Shown here: positions 4,653-6,664 of the stretch, piece after piece
Layout: every line of letters starts with the position of its first letter
Position numbering within the stretch: the stretch's first letter is position 1
Source of the DNA: Phycisphaerae bacterium
GTDB taxonomy: Bacteria; Planctomycetota; Phycisphaerae; SM23-33
Length of the DNA: 6,664 nucleotides
NCBI GenBank assembly: GCA_022866005.1
Contig: JALHTV010000140.1
Coordinates: 1 to 6,664, forward strand
Direction: 5' to 3'
Made by a program: the position numbers and the translations under genes
Notes under the pieces: generated by a model
What the model was told of the DNA's origin: nothing
Database searches by the model: none
Seen by the model: the letters and a program-made list of their open reading frames with translations, nothing else

Positions 4653-6293
4653 ATGAAGATTGCCTTGGCACAGATCAACCCCGTCGTGGGTGACATTACC
4701 GGCAACAGCGCTAAGATCGCCGACTGCCTCACCCGGGCCGAGGCGGCCGGGGCGGAGTTGGTCGTGTTCTCGGAACTGGTGGTGACGGGCTATCCGCCGC
4801 GGGACCTGCTGCGGAAGGAGCAGTTCGTCGCCGACAGCCTCGCCGCGGTGCAGGACCTTGCCGTGCGCTGCACGAATGTCGCTGCCTTGGTGGGCTATGT
4901 CCGGCCCATCCCGGAGGGGACCGGCTGGCCGCTCCAGAACGTCGCGGCCCTGCTCGCCGACGGGGCGATCCGCTACGTGCACGTCAAGAGCCTGCTGCCC
5001 ACCTACGACGTCTTTGACGAGACCCGCTACTTCCAACCCGGCCCGACGGGGCAATGGGTGGAGTTCGCCGGGTGCAAACTGGGGCTGAGCATCTGCGAGG
5101 ACCTGTGGGACGCCGTCGCCCTCGGCCGAGCGCTTTACGGGCGCGACCCGATTGCCGAACTGACGGCCGCCGGGGCCGAGGCAATCGTCAACATGGCCGC
5201 CAGCCCCTATGAGATGGGCAAGGCCGCCCAACGCGAGGAGCTTTTCGCCCGCCAGGCGGCCCGCAGCCGCTGTCCCATCGTGTACGTCAACCAGGTGGGC
5301 GGCAACGACGAGCTGATCTTCGACGGCGCCAGCTGCGTGGTCAGTCCAGCGGGGCAGGTGATCGCCCGGGCCGCAAGCTTCCGCGAAGACCTGCTGGTGG
5401 CGGACCTGGCCGGTGGGGGGCACATCGAGCCGCTGGGGGAGGAAATGGCGAGCCTGTCGAGCGCCCTGAAGCTGGGCCTGGCCGACTACGTCCACAAGTG
5501 CGGCTTCCGCAGTGTGGTACTGGGACTTTCAGGAGGAATCGACTCCGCGGTGGTGGCGGTGCTGGCGGCCGAGGCCCTGGGGCCCGAAAACGTCCTGGCC
5601 CTGGCCATGCCCAGCCGCTATAGCTCCGCCGCGAGCCTGCAAGACGCCCAGGCCGTCGCCCGCGCAGCGCACATCGAGCTGCGGGTACTGCCCATCGAGC
5701 CGCTCCACGTGGCCTACGCCCAGGTGCTGCGAGAGACGATGCCCCTGGGCTCCTGCGACGGCACCGAGGAGAACGTGCAGGCCCGCGTCCGCGGCAACCT
5801 GATCATGGCCCACAGCAACAAGCTGGGCCACCTGGCCCTGGCGACGGGCAACAAGTCGGAGCTGTCCACCGGCTACTGCACGCTTTATGGGGACATGGCC
5901 GGGGCACTCTCGCCGATCGGCGACGTGCTCAAGACCGTGGTCTACAAGCTGGCTGATCAGCTCAACGCCGAGGCGGGCCGCGAGCGGATCCCCCGGCGGG
6001 TCTTCGAGAAAGCCCCCAGCGCCGAGCTGAAGCCCGGCCAGCGAGACCAGGACAAGCTGCCCCCTTACGACGTGCTGGACGAGATCCTGCGGCGGTACAT
6101 CGAGCAGGACCGCACCGCCGAGCAGATCGTGGCGGAGGGGTTCGACGCGGCGACGGTGCAGGGCGTGGTGCAAATGGTGGATTCTGCGGAGTTCAAGCGA
6201 CGCCAGGCCTCCCCGGTGCTGAAGGTCACCTCCCGCGCCTTCGGCAGCGGGCGGCGAATGCCCATCGCCCAAGGCTATAGGCCCCTGCCCTGA
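4653..6293 (+). CDS. nadE: Glutamine-dependent NAD+ synthetase
   Basis: This cytoplasmic enzyme converts nicotinic acid adenine dinucleotide to NAD+ with ATP, taking ammonia from glutamine: the last step of NAD+ synthesis. The 546 residues hold both expected domains. An N-terminal nitrilase-type glutaminase spans about 1-260 with the triad E41 (FSELVVTGYPP), K112 (HVKSLLPTYDVFDE) and C148 (LSICEDLWD). A C-terminal NAD synthetase domain spans about 275-546 with the ATP pyrophosphatase loop SGGIDS (293-298), GTEENVQARVRG (370-381), ATGNKSE (397-403) and the following TLYGDMAG block. All catalytic residues are present and the length is normal for the two-domain bacterial type, so it should not depend on free ammonia alone. 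The ATG at 4653 fits the family start MKIALAQINPVVGD. The frame stays open upstream to 4380, but that part lies antisense to the cupin gene and shows no homology. It stands alone on its strand here and converges closely on the dehydratase gene. Confidence 0.96.
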   Translation: MKIALAQINPVVGDITGNSAKIADCLTRAEAAGAELVVFSELVVTGYPPRDLLRKEQFVADSLAAVQDLAVRCTNVAALVGYVRPIPEGTGWPLQNVAALLADGAIRYVHVKSLLPTYDVFDETRYFQPGPTGQWVEFAGCKLGLSICEDLWDAVALGRALYGRDPIAELTAAGAEAIVNMAASPYEMGKAAQREELFARQAARSRCPIVYVNQVGGNDELIFDGASCVVSPAGQVIARAASFREDLLVADLAGGGHIEPLGEEMASLSSALKLGLADYVHKCGFRSVVLGLSGGIDSAVVAVLAAEALGPENVLALAMPSRYSSAASLQDAQAVARAAHIELRVLPIEPLHVAYAQVLRETMPLGSCDGTEENVQARVRGNLIMAHSNKLGHLALATGNKSELSTGYCTLYGDMAGALSPIGDVLKTVVYKLADQLNAEAGRERIPRRVFEKAPSAELKPGQRDQDKLPPYDVLDEILRRYIEQDRTAEQIVAEGFDAATVQGVVQMVDSAEFKRRQASPVLKVTSRAFGSGRRMPIAQGYRPLP

Positions 6294-6302
6294 AGACTCC
6301 GG

Positions 6303-6664
6303 TCAGACCAGAAACTCCCTGGGGTCGGTGATCTTGCCGGCGACGGCGCTGGCGGCGGCGGTGAGGGGGCTGGCGAGGTACACGGCGGCCTCTTTGTGCC
6401 CCATGCGTCCGGGGAAGTTGCGGTTGGTGGTGGAGACCACCTTGATCGGCTCGTTGACCCGCCCGAAGGTGTCCATCGGTCCGCCTAGGCAGGCGGCGCA
6501 ACTGGCTGGACCGATGCGGCAGCCGGCATCCTGGAAGATTGCCCGCAGCGTCTTGCCGCCCACCCGCAGGCGGTCCAGGTCGGCGTCCACCTCGACGGTG
6601 GCTGGAACGATGTAGGTATCGACCTTGACGGTCCTGCCGGCCAGGACGTTGGCCGCCTGGAGGA
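6303..6664 (-). CDS. Aconitase / 3-isopropylmalate dehydratase large subunit family, C-terminal part (cut by window edge)
   Basis: Only the last 119 or so residues are in the window; the gene continues past 6664. The fragment contains GCRIGPASCAACLGG, with the C-x2-C pair that binds the [4Fe-4S] cluster (the third Cys lies upstream, outside). It continues with DTFGR, STTNRNFPGRMGHK and VYLASPLTAAASA, which are substrate and fold motifs of the LeuC/HacA branch of the aconitase superfamily. The TTNRNF-GRMG and VYLASP wording resembles the archaeal-type LeuC/homoaconitase/dimethylmalate dehydratase subgroup rather than E. coli LeuC (SNRNFEGRQG). Isopropylmalate dehydratase in leucine synthesis is the likeliest role, but the substrate specificity is not determined by this end. 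The small-subunit gene is not seen. An apparent GTG at 6588-6590 is internal, since conserved reading frame continues upstream. The stop is 9 bp from the nadE stop on the other strand, with no clear terminator between them. Confidence 0.88.
   Translation of the reverse strand, partial: LQAANVLAGRTVKVDTYIVPATVEVDADLDRLRVGGKTLRAIFQDAGCRIGPASCAACLGGPMDTFGRVNEPIKVVSTTNRNFPGRMGHKEAAVYLASPLTAAASAVAGKITDPREFLV

Noticed and set aside
4269..5495. Long minus-strand frame antisense to nadE
   Set aside because: No conserved motif, and the plus strand encodes the full catalytic set of NAD synthetase.
6294..6302. Terminator between nadE and the dehydratase gene
   Set aside because: The gap is 9 bp and neither gene end shows a convincing stem with a T-tract.

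Overview
The window is GC-rich, gene-dense bacterial chromosome with metabolic genes and no mobile element, CRISPR array, rRNA or tRNA that I can see. The organism is probably an uncultured member of the Planctomycetota or a similar high-GC environmental lineage. This rests on overall composition, on the style of the housekeeping proteins, and on two short AT-richer low-complexity repeats (8-25 and 1447-1467) of kinds I remember between genes in such genomes. It is an inference, not a demonstrated assignment.

Layout, left to right. Positions 1-71 are an intergenic edge carrying a tandem 9-bp repeat. A possible 37-codon secreted-type peptide (72-185, +) overlaps by four bases the start of a glycerate kinase gene (182-1405, +). 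A 159-bp gap with a heptamer repeat and two hairpins leads to lysA, diaminopimelate decarboxylase (1565-2854, +). A 76-bp convergent gap follows. Next is a tight three-gene unit on the minus strand, read from 4483 down to 2931: a small cupin, a cyclophilin-like fold protein of the TM1367 type, and a sugar-phosphate isomerase/epimerase-type TIM barrel. A 169-bp divergent control region (4484-4652) separates it from nadE, glutamine-dependent NAD+ synthetase (4653-6293, +). The window ends in the C-terminal third or so of an aconitase/isopropylmalate dehydratase large subunit (6303-6664, -), which converges on nadE with only 9 bp between the stop codons.

Functionally, lysA (last step of lysine synthesis) and nadE (last step of NAD+ synthesis) are standard biosynthetic genes. 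The dehydratase is probably for branched-chain amino acid synthesis or a related organic acid pathway. The glycerate kinase feeds glycerate into glycolysis. The TIM-barrel protein belongs to a superfamily that includes hydroxypyruvate isomerase, so a glycerate/hydroxypyruvate link to the glycerate kinase is possible but unproven.

The least understood part is the cupin / cyclophilin-like / TIM-barrel unit. It looks like a small uncharacterised metabolic operon, and its cupin appears to have lost the metal-binding HxH motif. I see no evidence of a defence system or other exotic machinery.
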